Origin: Coix lacryma-jobi var. lacryma-jobi
Taxonomy: Eukaryota; Streptophyta; Magnoliopsida; Poales; Poaceae
Assembly (NCBI GenBank): GCA_009763385.1
Contig: CM019831.1
Location: 19,060,080-19,124,079 of the forward strand
DNA length: 64,000 nucleotides
Direction: 5' to 3'
Every line of letters begins with the position of its first letter. Position 1 is the first letter of the stretch. Position numbers and translations under genes: made by a program. This document shows, piece by piece, positions 22,296-32,585 of this stretch. The notes under the pieces are model-generated. The model had not been told where the DNA came from. It made no database searches and saw only the letters and a list, made by a program, of their open reading frames with translations.

Positions 22296-25200
22296 CTATC
22301 TGCCATCTACAACGGACATTGTCATTCCATTAACACTGGATGCCACAACAATAGTTGACGGCTCTTCGTTTGTCACCCTGAGGTTGAAAAATGCTGGGTG
22401 CTTCGGCTCAGGCAGGGTCGCACTGTCGTTGCTTAGCATTGCAACAACCTCTGACATTGTGGGTCGATCGGCTGCACTCTCTTGCACGCAAAGCAGAGCT
22501 ATGTTGATACATCTCATCATCATCTCTAGCTCACGAGGTTCAACAGCTAATAGTGATGTGTCTACAAGTTGAAGCCATGCTTCATCATTCCACATCTTCC
22601 ATGCCTGCAACAAGTAGTGTACAGTTGTCAATGATGTCAAAATATGTAGATGACCATCTTAATGACTTCAGCAGCTTGATTCTAATTAATGATCTCCAGA
22701 CGACAGCGATGCCACTCTAAACTTCTGGGAGATCATTGGATACATGAATCACTACATATCTTTATAACGTAAATGATCGACATACTTACATGTCCAAGAA
22801 GGTTAATGAATTCTCCATATCGATGAAAACTTGACGTTCTTTTTCCACTGACAATCTCAAGCATTAGCACACCAAAGCTGAATACATCGGATTTGATTGA
22901 AAAGAGACCCTCACAGGCGTACTCTGGAGCCATATAACCACTGAAAGGATGAGTATATCAGAAACATTGAAGCGACATGACAGTATTTGCTTTTTTACAG
23001 CGATTGTCCAATATGAAAATCTTACTATGTCCCAGCGATTGTTTTTGTATTCCCTTCAGTATCATTTGTGCTAAATATTTTTGCAAGCCCAAAATCTGAA
23101 ATTTTAGGGCTCATTTCACAGTCCAATAGAATGTTGCTTGCTTTGAGATCTCTGTGGATGACACGCAGCCGAGAGTGCTTATGTAAATAAAGAAGTCCTT
23201 GTGCTATCCCATCTATTATTGCTAGGCGTTTATTCCAATCTAATAAAGCTCTCCTTGTTTCATCTGCAAACCATTATAACATAAATATATATGTTATAGT
23301 AAATACCTTTTGCAAATAATGAACAGAGAGAATTTGTTTTTACTGTGGTACGGTGAGAAGTAATACCAAAAATGAAGAAATCCAAGCTTTTATTTGGCAA
23401 ATATTCGTAAATTAGTATTTTCTCCTGCCCCTGAAAACAACATCCCAAGAGCCTAACCAGATTTGTGTGCTGGAGCTTTGCTATGAGTTGAATTTCGTTT
23501 TTGAACTCTGTTAGGCCTTGCCCTGACTGAGAAGCAAGTCTTTTTACTGCTATCTCCACGCCATTAGGAAATTGGCCCTAGAGACAAATGCAAAAGTCAA
23601 AGAGATGGGATTAGTGACATGATTGTGCGATTTCAATTGTCCTTGGACACTCTGAGACCATGATATATAATAGGCTAATGCAGAGTGAATTGCACAATAT
23701 ATATCTGTTTCTCAGCATTGTTCAGTCATTGACTGATTTTCTCTCTTCTTGTAAGTTCACATGCTTGTATTTCCTATACCCTCTTTACCTTGTACACAGG
23801 ACCGAAGCCTCCTTGCCCAAGTTTGTTTTCTTCTGAGAAATTACCTGTGGCCTCTAATACTTGTGAGAATTCATAAATTTTGAATTCTGAATTCCCTCCA
23901 TCTAGTCCCAAAATTAGTGCTTCGTCTTCATTCGTGTTCACGTTACCTAATAATTAAGACTCGATGTGATATACTACGAGTTAATTTAGTTTATAAACTC
24001 AAAAACATAACATATTTCCGTAGAATTGCTTACCTTTATTGTGCCTTGTAAATCGGAACAAAACGGTGACGCAGATAAATAATGCCAGCAGTGGAGCAAC
24101 CAAGGCAATGGCCAAAACTTTGCCTATGGGCTCTATTATTGAGTACGTGCAAATAGTGTGTTGGTTGCAAAGCATCAAGATACGATGACAAGAACGAAAG
24201 TAGTAATATGGAAAGAAAGAAAGGAAAAGTCTGCATACTCTTGGGTTTTAGTGATGGTAGCAGCGACGGGACAGGGCTGTGGCGATGGTGATGGTGATGG
24301 TGATGGACCATTCGACGACCCAGAGCTCCATGTTGGCTCACCAGCGAAGAATTTATACGTATCATACCTAAGGTTTTAAATATCGGGCTAAGTCATTTAA
24401 CTATCTATGTTTCAAAACAGGCTATAGACGGCTATAGTAGCGATAGTTAACAGCTACATAACTTATACATGCATGAAAGAACTTATCTAATTTCTTCTCA
24501 AACAACTACAGATACCTAAAGATAGTAAAAGCTATAGCCGGAGATTTAAAACCTATTCATACCTCAAATTACACCGTAGACCAAGAACACGCCCCCCTTG
24601 CCGCCCGGCGAAGTTGGCTGTGGCCAGGTCGCTGAAATTCTGGAAGCAGTTGGAGCAGATGTCCACTTCCAGGTCAGGTGCGCACTGCCCCAAGCAGTAG
24701 TAGAGCTGTGGAACCGTGGAGCTTCCATCATTCATGCCCACACGGATTGCAGCGTAGTGCTTGGTCGTGGAGAGAGCGTGGGATACCGTGTAATTCAGCA
24801 TCGACTTGAAGAATTTTGTGAAGTTTCCGGTCGCCTGCTGGTTCTTGGCGTCCCAAGCCCAACCAGGTAACATGGGCTCTGAGCTTATATTCATCAGGAC
24901 GAGCGCGCCATCGACGACAGCAGAAGTGTTGACACGGGTAGAGGAGCCCATGTTAAGGATGTCTATGTCGGAGAACCGGACGGAGCAGTTGTCGTAGAAG
25001 ACGGTGGCGTCCTTGCTCAGCCCGCACAGCTGCCTCGCGTCCTTGAACGCGGCATCGGCGCAGCCTCCGCAGGAGGAAGCGGTGAGGTCGCCGCGGCAGA
25101 ACGCGACGGCGTACACGGTGTCCGGGGCGACTCCAGAGGAGCCCTTGGCGAATAGATCGCTGGGGTCGCTGCCTATTGTAAGTTGGTCGTACGATAGAGT

Positions 25201-25374
25201 GTCGACGTTGAATTGGTATGTGCTGTTGGCCGTGTAGCTGCTGGTGCCGCAGATCTGCCAGGGCTGAGCGGCGATCACCATTGGCCGGAGGCAAAGGATG
25301 AGCAACAAGAGCATGAGAACCATGGCTGCCAGCTCGCGCGCGGAAGGGGAAAGGGGAAAGCTAGCTAGCTGCAC
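22296..25374 (-). CDS. Cysteine-rich receptor-like protein kinase (DUF26), first exon holding a MITE
   Basis: A plasma-membrane receptor kinase of the CRK family. Exon 1 (25374-24563, continuing 24367 to about 24342) gives a hydrophobic signal peptide and two DUF26 domains, each with C-X8-C-X2-C (CRGDLTASSCGGC and CAPDLEVDICSNC). Exon 2 (24132-24034) gives the membrane helix. Exon 3 (23946-23789) opens the kinase with GQGGFGPVYK. Exon 4 (23577-23367) has the AVKRL lysine, exon 5 (23263-23026) HRDLKASN and DFGLAK, exon 6 (22940-22790) MAPEYA, exon 7 (22604-22296) the C-lobe end. GT-AG borders fit at all these places and phases join, so an active RD kinase is predicted. The exon 1 to 2 donor is the least sure: GTGAGC at 24341 fits the phase but skips a proline-rich linker that would also be open. 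Without removal of the MITE at 24370-24556 the protein stops after CNLRYE and would be a secreted 273-residue DUF26 protein. Confidence 0.88.
24370..24556. mobile_element. 187-bp hAT-type MITE inside CRK exon 1
   Basis: The ends are inverted repeats: aggttttaaatatcgggcta at the left, and the inverse aggttttaaatctccggcta at the right. The direct repeat tcatacct flanks it (24362-24369 and 24557-24564), an 8-bp duplication as in hAT elements. On the gene strand, GAG^GTATGA at one end and CCTTAG^GTATGA at the other form intron-like borders (24562 and 24368). Joining them gives exactly the sequence before insertion. The element has no coding capacity and is AT-rich. Confidence 0.88.
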
Positions 25375-25689
25375 TGATGACTAATGACGAGGGGCATCTT
25401 AATTCTTAAGCAAATACAGTAATAAGCATGTGCGTGGAAAAAGTCACAGGTCGTACGGGCGCACAGGCACAGCTATCATCGTCAAGTGACGGTGCAATGA
25501 AAACTAGACTGGATTTAAATGCGCGGGTCCTTGTGGAAATTTAGTGGGTGTGGTTGGTATGGGACAAATCATGAATTATAGAGTGTGAAAGAAACGTGAT
25601 GCTATCAGGGTTGACTTATTACTATAGGGTTGACTTGGCTGCTCTAAGACTTGGTTGCGTGCGCGTAGTAAATTGGTAGTGTCAGATGG
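25375..25689. other. Upstream region of the receptor kinase gene
   Basis: About 315 bases between the kinase start codon and the CACTA remnant. It should hold the 5' UTR and proximal promoter of the kinase on the minus strand. I see no clear TATA box at a good distance, and no gene. A direct repeat containing agggttgactt occurs at 25606-25620 and 25626-25638. Confidence 0.45.
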
Positions 25690-26815
25690 TGTTGCCGAGA
25701 TTCGGTGGACGAAGGAATCCAAGAACGTCGCTAAATAAATTATGGAGAAGTAAACATCCCTTCCGTCTTCAGGGATCACTGTGGTTAGGGAAAAAGATTT
25801 GCTCACAGAAGCCCTGGACACCTCAGAACAGAAAGGGCGTACATATGCGTGTGGTGTTTCTAGTATGGCCGGTTGGAAGCATTGGTTGGAATACGTACCG
25901 TGACATGTATAGAAAGAGAAATACACCAGAAATGGGTGTGAGGGCCATCACAGAGTCACTTAGAAGCAACGTGACAAATGAAATTACTGAATCTGTTACT
26001 CAGAAGGTGAGAGAGCAAATCTTGTCTGAGGTCCGTTTACATGGATATGTGAAGTCGCCTTCCCACACCCCTAGCCCTACAGGCTACAGGTGGTCTAAAG
26101 AGCAGTTGTGCCTCAGCCATGAATGCACTCGACAATGTTGATGAGTACGAGGACGCCAACGCATTTCATGATGAACCACCCCGTGTCGACCTTTTGACAG
26201 AAGGAACACCATGTACCCTGGTAACTGTCCCTAGAGGTTATCAGGTGGAGGTAGCAAGGGGTAAGGTATACCCAGCCATGAATGAGATATATAAACAACC
26301 CGTAATGCCTGGGTATTATGCTGCTAATCATGTTATCTGGAGCATGAGGCAGACGTGCTGAGTTGGCCCCCATCTAATGAGATAAGAACTATTGGACAAG
26401 CTGTACACAAGAGGATCTAGTGGAAGAGAGCCCAGATTGTGGTATCACTAAAGACGACTTACTCTTCTCCACCATCAGCAGACAAACCACCACTACCTTC
26501 CTCTACAGTAATGCAGGCTCATCACCCGACAAGGCAAATAGTAGTAAACCCCATACTAATGATAAGGGTGCTCCAAAGGAGACTATTGCTGGAAAGAAGC
26601 ATGTAGCCAAGTCCGCCTCTACAGGTCCCTTACCAGGAGCCATAGGAGCATCCAAGAGTGACACCAAACAGGCCAAGCAGAAGCTAGGGGACCGATTCAC
26701 CAGATCATTTAAGAGTGCGGGTGCCGTTGGTGGTTCTACTATATGGACATGGGGCTACAGTAAGTTCAAATATGGAGCGTCGATGCTCTCACCTGAAGAG
26801 CTTGAGAAGGCAAGA
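25690..26815 (+). pseudogene. Left remnant of oldest CACTA element, second-ORF protein (decayed)
   Basis: Frames here switch between 25686-26141, 26119-26361 and 26420-26815 and together resemble the N-terminal part of the plant CACTA second protein that precedes a Ulp1 protease domain. Seen: a coiled part with VTNEITESVTQKVREQIL, then TPCTLVTVPRGYQVEVA and a W-PPSNEIRTIGQAVHKR block in shifting frames, with at least two in-frame stops and shifts. The final open part ends ...EELEKAR exactly at the CACTA-1 insertion. It continues beyond CACTA-1 at 44117. The left terminus of this element was not found. Assignment rests on recall of the family, not a search. Confidence 0.55.
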
Positions 26816-27069
26816 CACTACCGGAGACGGCTCTTTGCCGAGCGTCCGATTCTTTGCCGAGAGCTAAAACACGGGCACTCGACAAAGAGCTCTTTGCCGA
26901 GAGCCAGCTCTCGGCACCATAAGAAACTCGGCGACAATTCCTATGCCGAGGGCCCGACTCTCGGCGAAGTCTGGCTCTCGGCAAAGAGAACCTATGCGAG
27001 AGCCGGACCCTCGGCGTAGAATACTCCTCGGCAAACGGAACACTCGCGAACGGCTCCCTCTGCGCTGTT

Positions 27070-28288
27070 ACCTTTGCCGAGAGCCCTCTGTTAGGCTCTC
27101 TGTTAGGCTCTCGGCAAAGGCTTGGGTTTTTTTTTTGGTAAACTCTATGCCGAGAGCCCTGGCCCTGGCTCTCGGCATAGGTGCTCTTTGCCGAGGGCTT
27201 TAGGAAGCTCTCGGCAAAGATTATTTTTTTTTGTTTTTTTCTCCCAATTTTTTCTGTAGCCTTGCTACAGTACTACAAGCCAAGATTTCAAATTTGATGT
27301 GTTTTCCATACTTCTTGCTATATTTCGCGTATTTTCTTTAATTTGATGATTTTTTCCGCGGGACGCACGTTTGAACTGCAGGTGCATGAAATAATGAAAC
27401 TCAGCGATTCGAAAAATGGTATTCATTCTTCGGAGAGTATTTCGACACCGTATCCGGGGACAGACACGGAGACTCGACCGTCTCGTGCACGAGAAACGAC
27501 GACCAAGTTGCGTGATATTGGATTTAAAATTATTAAAAATACAAACGAAGTCAGAAAATCATAAAAATGGACGAGTAACCTTGACATCGCATGTAGAGGC
27601 TATGAAAAAAATTTGGGAATGTTTGGAGCAAGTGGTGGCACAAGATGGTTGAAACCATGAGATCTCCGGATAGCCTCGCATGCGATGATATGCGGAGATC
27701 TCAGCGTTTCAACCATCTTGCGCCACCACTTGCTCCAAACATTCCCAAATTTTTTTCATAGCCTCTACATGCGATGTCAAGGTCACTCGTCCATTTTCAT
27801 GATTTTCTGACTTTGTTTGTATTTTTAATAATTTTAAATCCAATATCACGCAACTTGGTCGTCGTTTCTCGTGCATGAGACGGTCGAGTCTCCGTGCCTG
27901 TCCCCGGATACGGTGTCGAAATACCCTCCGAAGAATGAATACCATTTTTTGAATTACTGAGTTTCATTATTTCATGCACCTGCAGTTCAAACGTGCATCC
28001 CGCGGAAAAAATCATCAAATTAAAGAAAATACACGAAATATAGCAAGAAGTATGGAAAACACATCAAATTTGAAATCTTGGCTTGTAGTACTGTAGCTAG
28101 GCCACAGAAAAAATTGGGAGCAAAAAACAAAATAATAATAATAATCTTTGCCGAGAGCTTCCGAAAGCCCTCGGCAAAGAGCACCTATGCCGAGAGCCAG
28201 GGCCAGGGCTCTCGGCATAGAGTTTACCAAAAAAAAATTAAAAAAAATGCCTTTGCCGAGAGCCGAATCACGTGGCTCTCGGCAAAGG
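27070..28288. repeat. 1.2 kb near-perfect palindrome in CACTA-1 left subterminal region
   Basis: Two arms of about 600 bp (27070-27669 and 27692-28288) are inverted copies, separated by about 22 bp. Both translate to almost the same short frame on opposite strands (27343-27564 plus and 27797-28018 minus). The outer part of each arm holds the TTTGCCGAG repeats, a poly-A/T run and the atttcaaatttgatgtg block; the inner part ends with gagatctccg. A transcript across it would fold into a long hairpin. Confidence 0.88.
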
Positions 28289-29035
28289 ATGCCTATTTGC
28301 CGAGTGTCACCTGATCTGGCTCTCGGCAAAGCGTGAATATGTTAAAACAAATCCGCGCGACCCCGTCAGACGCACACATAACATGCGCGCACAGTCACTA
28401 GAGGCACTCGCCGCCGCCACCCCGTTCGCCACCCGCCCCGCCCTGCCGCCCCCGCCGCCGGCCGAGGGCCGCCGCGGTCGCCAGCCCAGCCGCCCTCCAA
28501 CCCCCGCCGCCGGTCGAGGGCCGTCGCGGCAGCCCGCCCAGCCGCCCTCCCGCCCCCGTCGCCGGCCCAGGGCCGCCGTGATCGCCCGAGGGCCCGGCCG
28601 CGCCCTCCCGCCCCCGCCGCCGGCCGAGGGGTTGCTGTTCCTGCCCGCCGGCCCTCCCTCCCGCCCCCGCCGCCGACCCGCCCGCCCGGCCTGCCCTCGC
28701 GGCCGAGCCGCCGCCCCCTGCACGCCCGGTTGGAGAGGAGGAGAGGAGGGGGAGGAGGAGGAGGAGAGGAGGAGGAGGAGGAGGAGAGAAGGAAGAGGAG
28801 GAGGAGGAGAGGAGGAGCAGAGGAAGAAGAGAGGAGGAGGAGGAGGAGGAGGAGAGGAGGAGGAGGAGGAGGAGAGGAAGAAGAGAAGAGAGGAGGAGGA
28901 GGAGGAGGAGGAGGAGGAGGAGGAGGAGAGGAAGAGGAAGAGGAGGAGGAGGAGGAGCCCTGCGCCACCCCATTCGGCCACGCGCCTCTGCCCCGTCCCG
29001 CTCCATCGTCGTCGATCGCCCCGCGTCGTCACTTG
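28289..29035. repeat. GC-rich block with (GGA)n purine tract
   Basis: 28385-28730 is very GC-rich, with repeats of cgcccccgccgccgg. 28730-28955 is an almost pure purine run of gga and gaa triplets. All long frames over it, on both strands, are proline-, glutamate- or serine-rich low complexity and not genes. It may be the upstream and 5' untranslated region of the CACTA-1 TNP2 gene. Confidence 0.7.
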
Positions 29036-29951
29036 TAAATCGTCCTCGATCGCCCCGTCGTCCTTGTACCTCTGCAACTTAGTTGTGGTAAGTAGTAGTA
29101 GTAAGTAGTAGTTGTTAGTAGTAGTCGTCCTCGATCACGGCGATATATGTGGATGCATGTGAATGTGAATGTATGTGGCGATCGAGTATTATTTAGTAGT
29201 AGTGGTATGCTTGTTAATGTATGTTGATGTCGGCCATCGTGCCTTGACATATATGTGGATGTCGGCCATCGTGCCATTGTTTCTTGCATGTTTTGAAACC
29301 TCACCGTACAGGGGAGGTTCTGCCGAAATTTCTAATGGATACTATATTTTTTTGTCTTTTCTGTAGGAGGAGGACCTATCGGGGCCAAGCTGGAGATCCT
29401 CGGCGACAACGATCGTCTTCGTCACCGTCGTGGGTCTGCCTGCACCGCTTCGCCTCGCCACTGCACCGACTCGCCACTACGCCGCTAGCCTGACTCCACC
29501 GGCACCCTAGGTATAAATAACGTCTTATCCCAGATAAGGGTCGTAGGTCATTGAACCCAGTTAGGCGTCTCCCGTACGAAAGAGATACGGCTGGAGGTAT
29601 GCAGGTCTCTGCATATCGATAACCGTATCTGTTTCGGATTGTCCACGTTACTTGGACAGCCCGCAGATGCGTCGATGAGGCTCGTTCCCATGGTCTACCC
29701 TAATTCGAGATGGAGTTTCGGCATCACCTCCCTGTTGTTCTCCGGATACACACTCTCCCTGCAGGGACGTGTATCTTGAGAACATCGGGGAGGTGCTGCT
29801 GAAATTCTGTCTCGGCTCGGGGCAGACAATGGGAACTGGCCTCATGTATGCATCCGCGGGTGGGATTAGTACCTATCCTCACCTATTAGATGACAGTAGG
29901 ATGGAAGTACTCGGAGGTAGATATGTAAGTACTCGGATGGATGATAGTAGG
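29036..29951 (+). other. Upstream and 5' leader of CACTA-1 TNP2
   Basis: No separate gene is seen. The stretch contains tagtagtag repeats (29090-29130), two copies of a gatgtcggccatcgtgcc block (29227-29245 and 29260-29277), and a leader-like region at about 29510-29770. The TNP2 frame is open back to 29769, but the most plausible start is the ATG at 29952. Confidence 0.5.
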
Positions 29952-30633
29952 ATGGATGACTGTCAGTGGATGTACTCGGGCCGTAGAAGCAGAAGTGATT
30001 TCACCGATGAATGGTTGCGCAAGACAGATGCTTTCTTGAACAATGCATTTGGCGCGGCTTGGCGAGGAGAGATGAAAGTGTTGTGCCCATGCAGCAGATG
30101 TGGGAATCGGAGAAGGCAAGACAAGGAGAACATGGCTAAACATCTTGTGAACTATGGATTCACGCCGGACTACACCCGGTGGATCTACCATGGTGAAGCA
30201 CATCGTTTGAGAGCGGAGGCAGTGCGACCACGTCTGGAGGACTTTGATGCTGATGCGGGGGTAGTAGACATGTTAGATGACTTCCAAGAAGCACAATATG
30301 TTGAAGGACGTACGGAGGAGGAGATGGAGAAGACCGCAAAGGCGTTTTACGAGATGATGTCTTCGGCACAGAAACCCCTTCACGATCGGACAACGGTTTC
30401 TCAACTGGATGCCATTGGCCGTGTGATGGGGTTCAAGTCCTAGTTCAACCTGAGTCGAGATGCGTTCGATGGTATGTTGGCCCTATTTGGTAGCATGCTT
30501 TCGGAGCGCCACATATTGCCAAAGAGCCTGTACGAGTCACAGAAACTGCTTTGTGCACTGAAGATGCCGTATGAGCAGATACATGCTTGTCCAAATGGGT
30601 GCGTCCTCTTTAGGAAAGATCTCATGAAAGTCC
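29952..30633 (+). pseudogene. CACTA-1 TNP2 transposase, 5' part (broken)
   Basis: The N-terminal part of the transposase that cuts and joins CACTA ends. From the ATG at 29952 it reads MDDCQWMYSGRRSRSDF and carries the transposase-associated zinc domain (CPCSRCGNRRRQ, near residues 40-90). A TAG at 30441-30443 interrupts GRVMGFKS; the frame continues after it with FNLSRDAFDGML and HACPNGCVLFRKDLMK to 30633, where the gypsy LTR begins. In relatives a glutamine is expected at the stop, so this is probably CAG to TAG. The gene resumes at 38167. Confidence 0.85.
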
Positions 30634-31550
30634 TGATGAGGACATCAACACCAGCGATACATCCTCTCCGACACAACCTATAGCTGGTCCTCTTACTCGT
30701 GCTCGTGCTCATCAACTTAATCATCAAGTGAGTTCCATGATAAGCTCTTGTCCATCTTGTTTAGACAATGGAAACGCGTGCACTCTTGTTTTGATTAGGA
30801 ACCGAGGAGAAGACCGAAAGGGAGAAGGACTCGCGCTAGCTGGATTCGGACTGCAGCAAAGCACCAACTTGTGACCGCCACCACGGTTGCATACGGATTC
30901 GGATTCAGGCGCTTCAGGACTTGTTGGAAAGCTTATCAAGTTTACTTTCATATGAATCAAGTCCCACGTCAATATCTGTTCGGCAGCAGCGGCAATGATC
31001 CAATTACCGTCGACAGGTCTTGCTGTCCAGGGTGCTGCGTCACCTCATTTTGGGCTTATGGCCCATGTATCAAGTTGGGTCCATTAGGGACACGTCCTAG
31101 GGTTGGAGGACGACCCCAACACTCTTTTGGTCGTCCATCCATCTACTTATATCCCTCTATAGCCGCCATGGTCGGGTTGGGTTTTGTTTAGATCAAGTTT
31201 AGCCTTAGCTACTTGCTTGTAGGCGCGCGTGCAGGATCAGCCGCCCGTCTCCTTGTCTTCGGAACCCCATTGTTGATTAAGATTCAGTTGGAAACCCTCA
31301 ATTTCATCTTACAAATTTAGTGCTTGTTTCCTCGTTCTTGCTAGTTCTTCGATTGCTTGCAGGACGGGAGCCCTAGGGGCTGGTTGTCGCGCTCCACAAG
31401 ATCGTGACGGCTATTGGACGTGGTGTATCGGTTGCTAAGGCGCGGTCTTGAGGGCTGTAGTCGGGCCGTGAACGTCATCTCCATCCACCAATCGAGTTAT
31501 CCCCGTTTCTCATCGAAAGATCGGGCAAAAACCCTAGCGGGTTCGCATCA
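30634..31550 (+). repeat. 5' LTR of the nested gypsy element
   Basis: Same length as the 3' LTR and, by eye, the same sequence. It ends gggttcgcatca. A possible TATA element lies near 31145 (cttatatccc). Because the duplicated tract continues past the LTR into TNP2 sequence, this LTR was probably rewritten from the 3' LTR. Confidence 0.9.
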
Positions 31551-32019
31551 AGTCCTGCGTTACCTGTCGTTCACACCGAGGATCCAACGTCTCTACATGA
31601 CCGAGGAATCCGCGAAACAGATGACATGGCACAAACAGGGTACCCGATACAATCCTGAGAAGTTGGTACATCCCGCCGATGGTGAAGCATGGGCCCACTT
31701 CTATCGCATCCATCGTGACAAAGCTAGAGAGGCTCGTAATGTTCGTGTTGCGTTTGCAACGGACGGTTTCAATCCCTATGGACTCATGGTTGTCCCGTAC
31801 ACCTGTTGGCCCGTCTTCGTTATCCCCCTCAATCTCCCCCCCCCCCCGGCGTCCTATTTCAACGTCATACTATCTTCTTGTCGTTGATAATTCCTGGACA
31901 CCCGGGGAATAACATGGGTGTGTACATGGAGCCTCTAATTGATGAATTGGAAACTGCTTGGAATGAAGGGGTATTGACATACGACCGAGCTTCAAGGTCT
32001 AACTTCACAATGCACATCT
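31551..32019 (+). pseudogene. Duplicate TNP2 segment trapped inside the gypsy element
   Basis: This repeats 38167-38633: the TNP2 frame VLRYLSFTPRIQRLYMT to the STDGF-like block and on to TMHI. The only difference I saw is a C run of 12 here against 10 at about 38450, which shifts the frame. It begins right at the LTR end with the same AGTCC and stops within catct at 32019. A normal insertion cannot put flanking target DNA between the 5' LTR and the leader. Confidence 0.88.
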
Positions 32020-32585
32020 TCTTCTTACCGGAATACCCCTGTACTTTCGGAAAAAGTGTGTGTACCGAATTGCTCCTTTGTATTCTTTTGTTCATATAAT
32101 CAGTTTTTGAGGTTGCCCAAAAAAAAAAAAAAAAAAAAGAAAAGAGAAAAGATTCAAAAGAAAAGGGGCTGTTTTTCATATTGATTTTAGGTTTGTTCCA
32201 CCTTGTTTTCAGCGGTGTGCTGTGGTTTTCCTTTGTGTCCAGGCTCGCGTCTCTAGCACGGTCTAGCCTAGGACCAGCACAGTACCATCGTCGAACGTTT
32301 ATTCAGCTCGCCTTTATAACTAACGTGGTGCTAGTTCGTTCCTTGTTTCAGCCCACCTATAGCTCCACATACTCTACAGCTTGACAGGTCTTGTGCCGCA
32401 GCACCGATACACTTCATCCATTGCTGAAGACTTGTTGGTAGACGACCCCTCCTGTCAAGCAAGGTAAGAATTGGTAAGAACTTGTGTAACAAGTTGAGTG
32501 TGAGAGACTTGCTGTAGCTACATCCTAGTAGCTGTAGGGCTTTTATTTCTTCACTTGCCTTTCTTGTTGTCTTTGTTTTTGAACC
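32020..32585 (+). other. Leader of the nested gypsy element (5' part missing)
   Basis: Untranslated region before the polyprotein ATG. It carries an A run at 32120-32138. No primer binding site is visible. The bases that would join it to the LTR seem to be replaced by the TNP2 duplicate. Confidence 0.65.

Noticed and set aside
28272..29108. Long proline-, glutamate- and serine-rich frames on both strands
   Set aside because: They come from GC-rich repeats and a (GGA)n purine tract; every frame is open and low complexity.
30871..31191. A 106-codon frame, also at 37487-37807
   Set aside because: It lies inside the gypsy LTR and is identical in both LTRs because of the LTR duplication.
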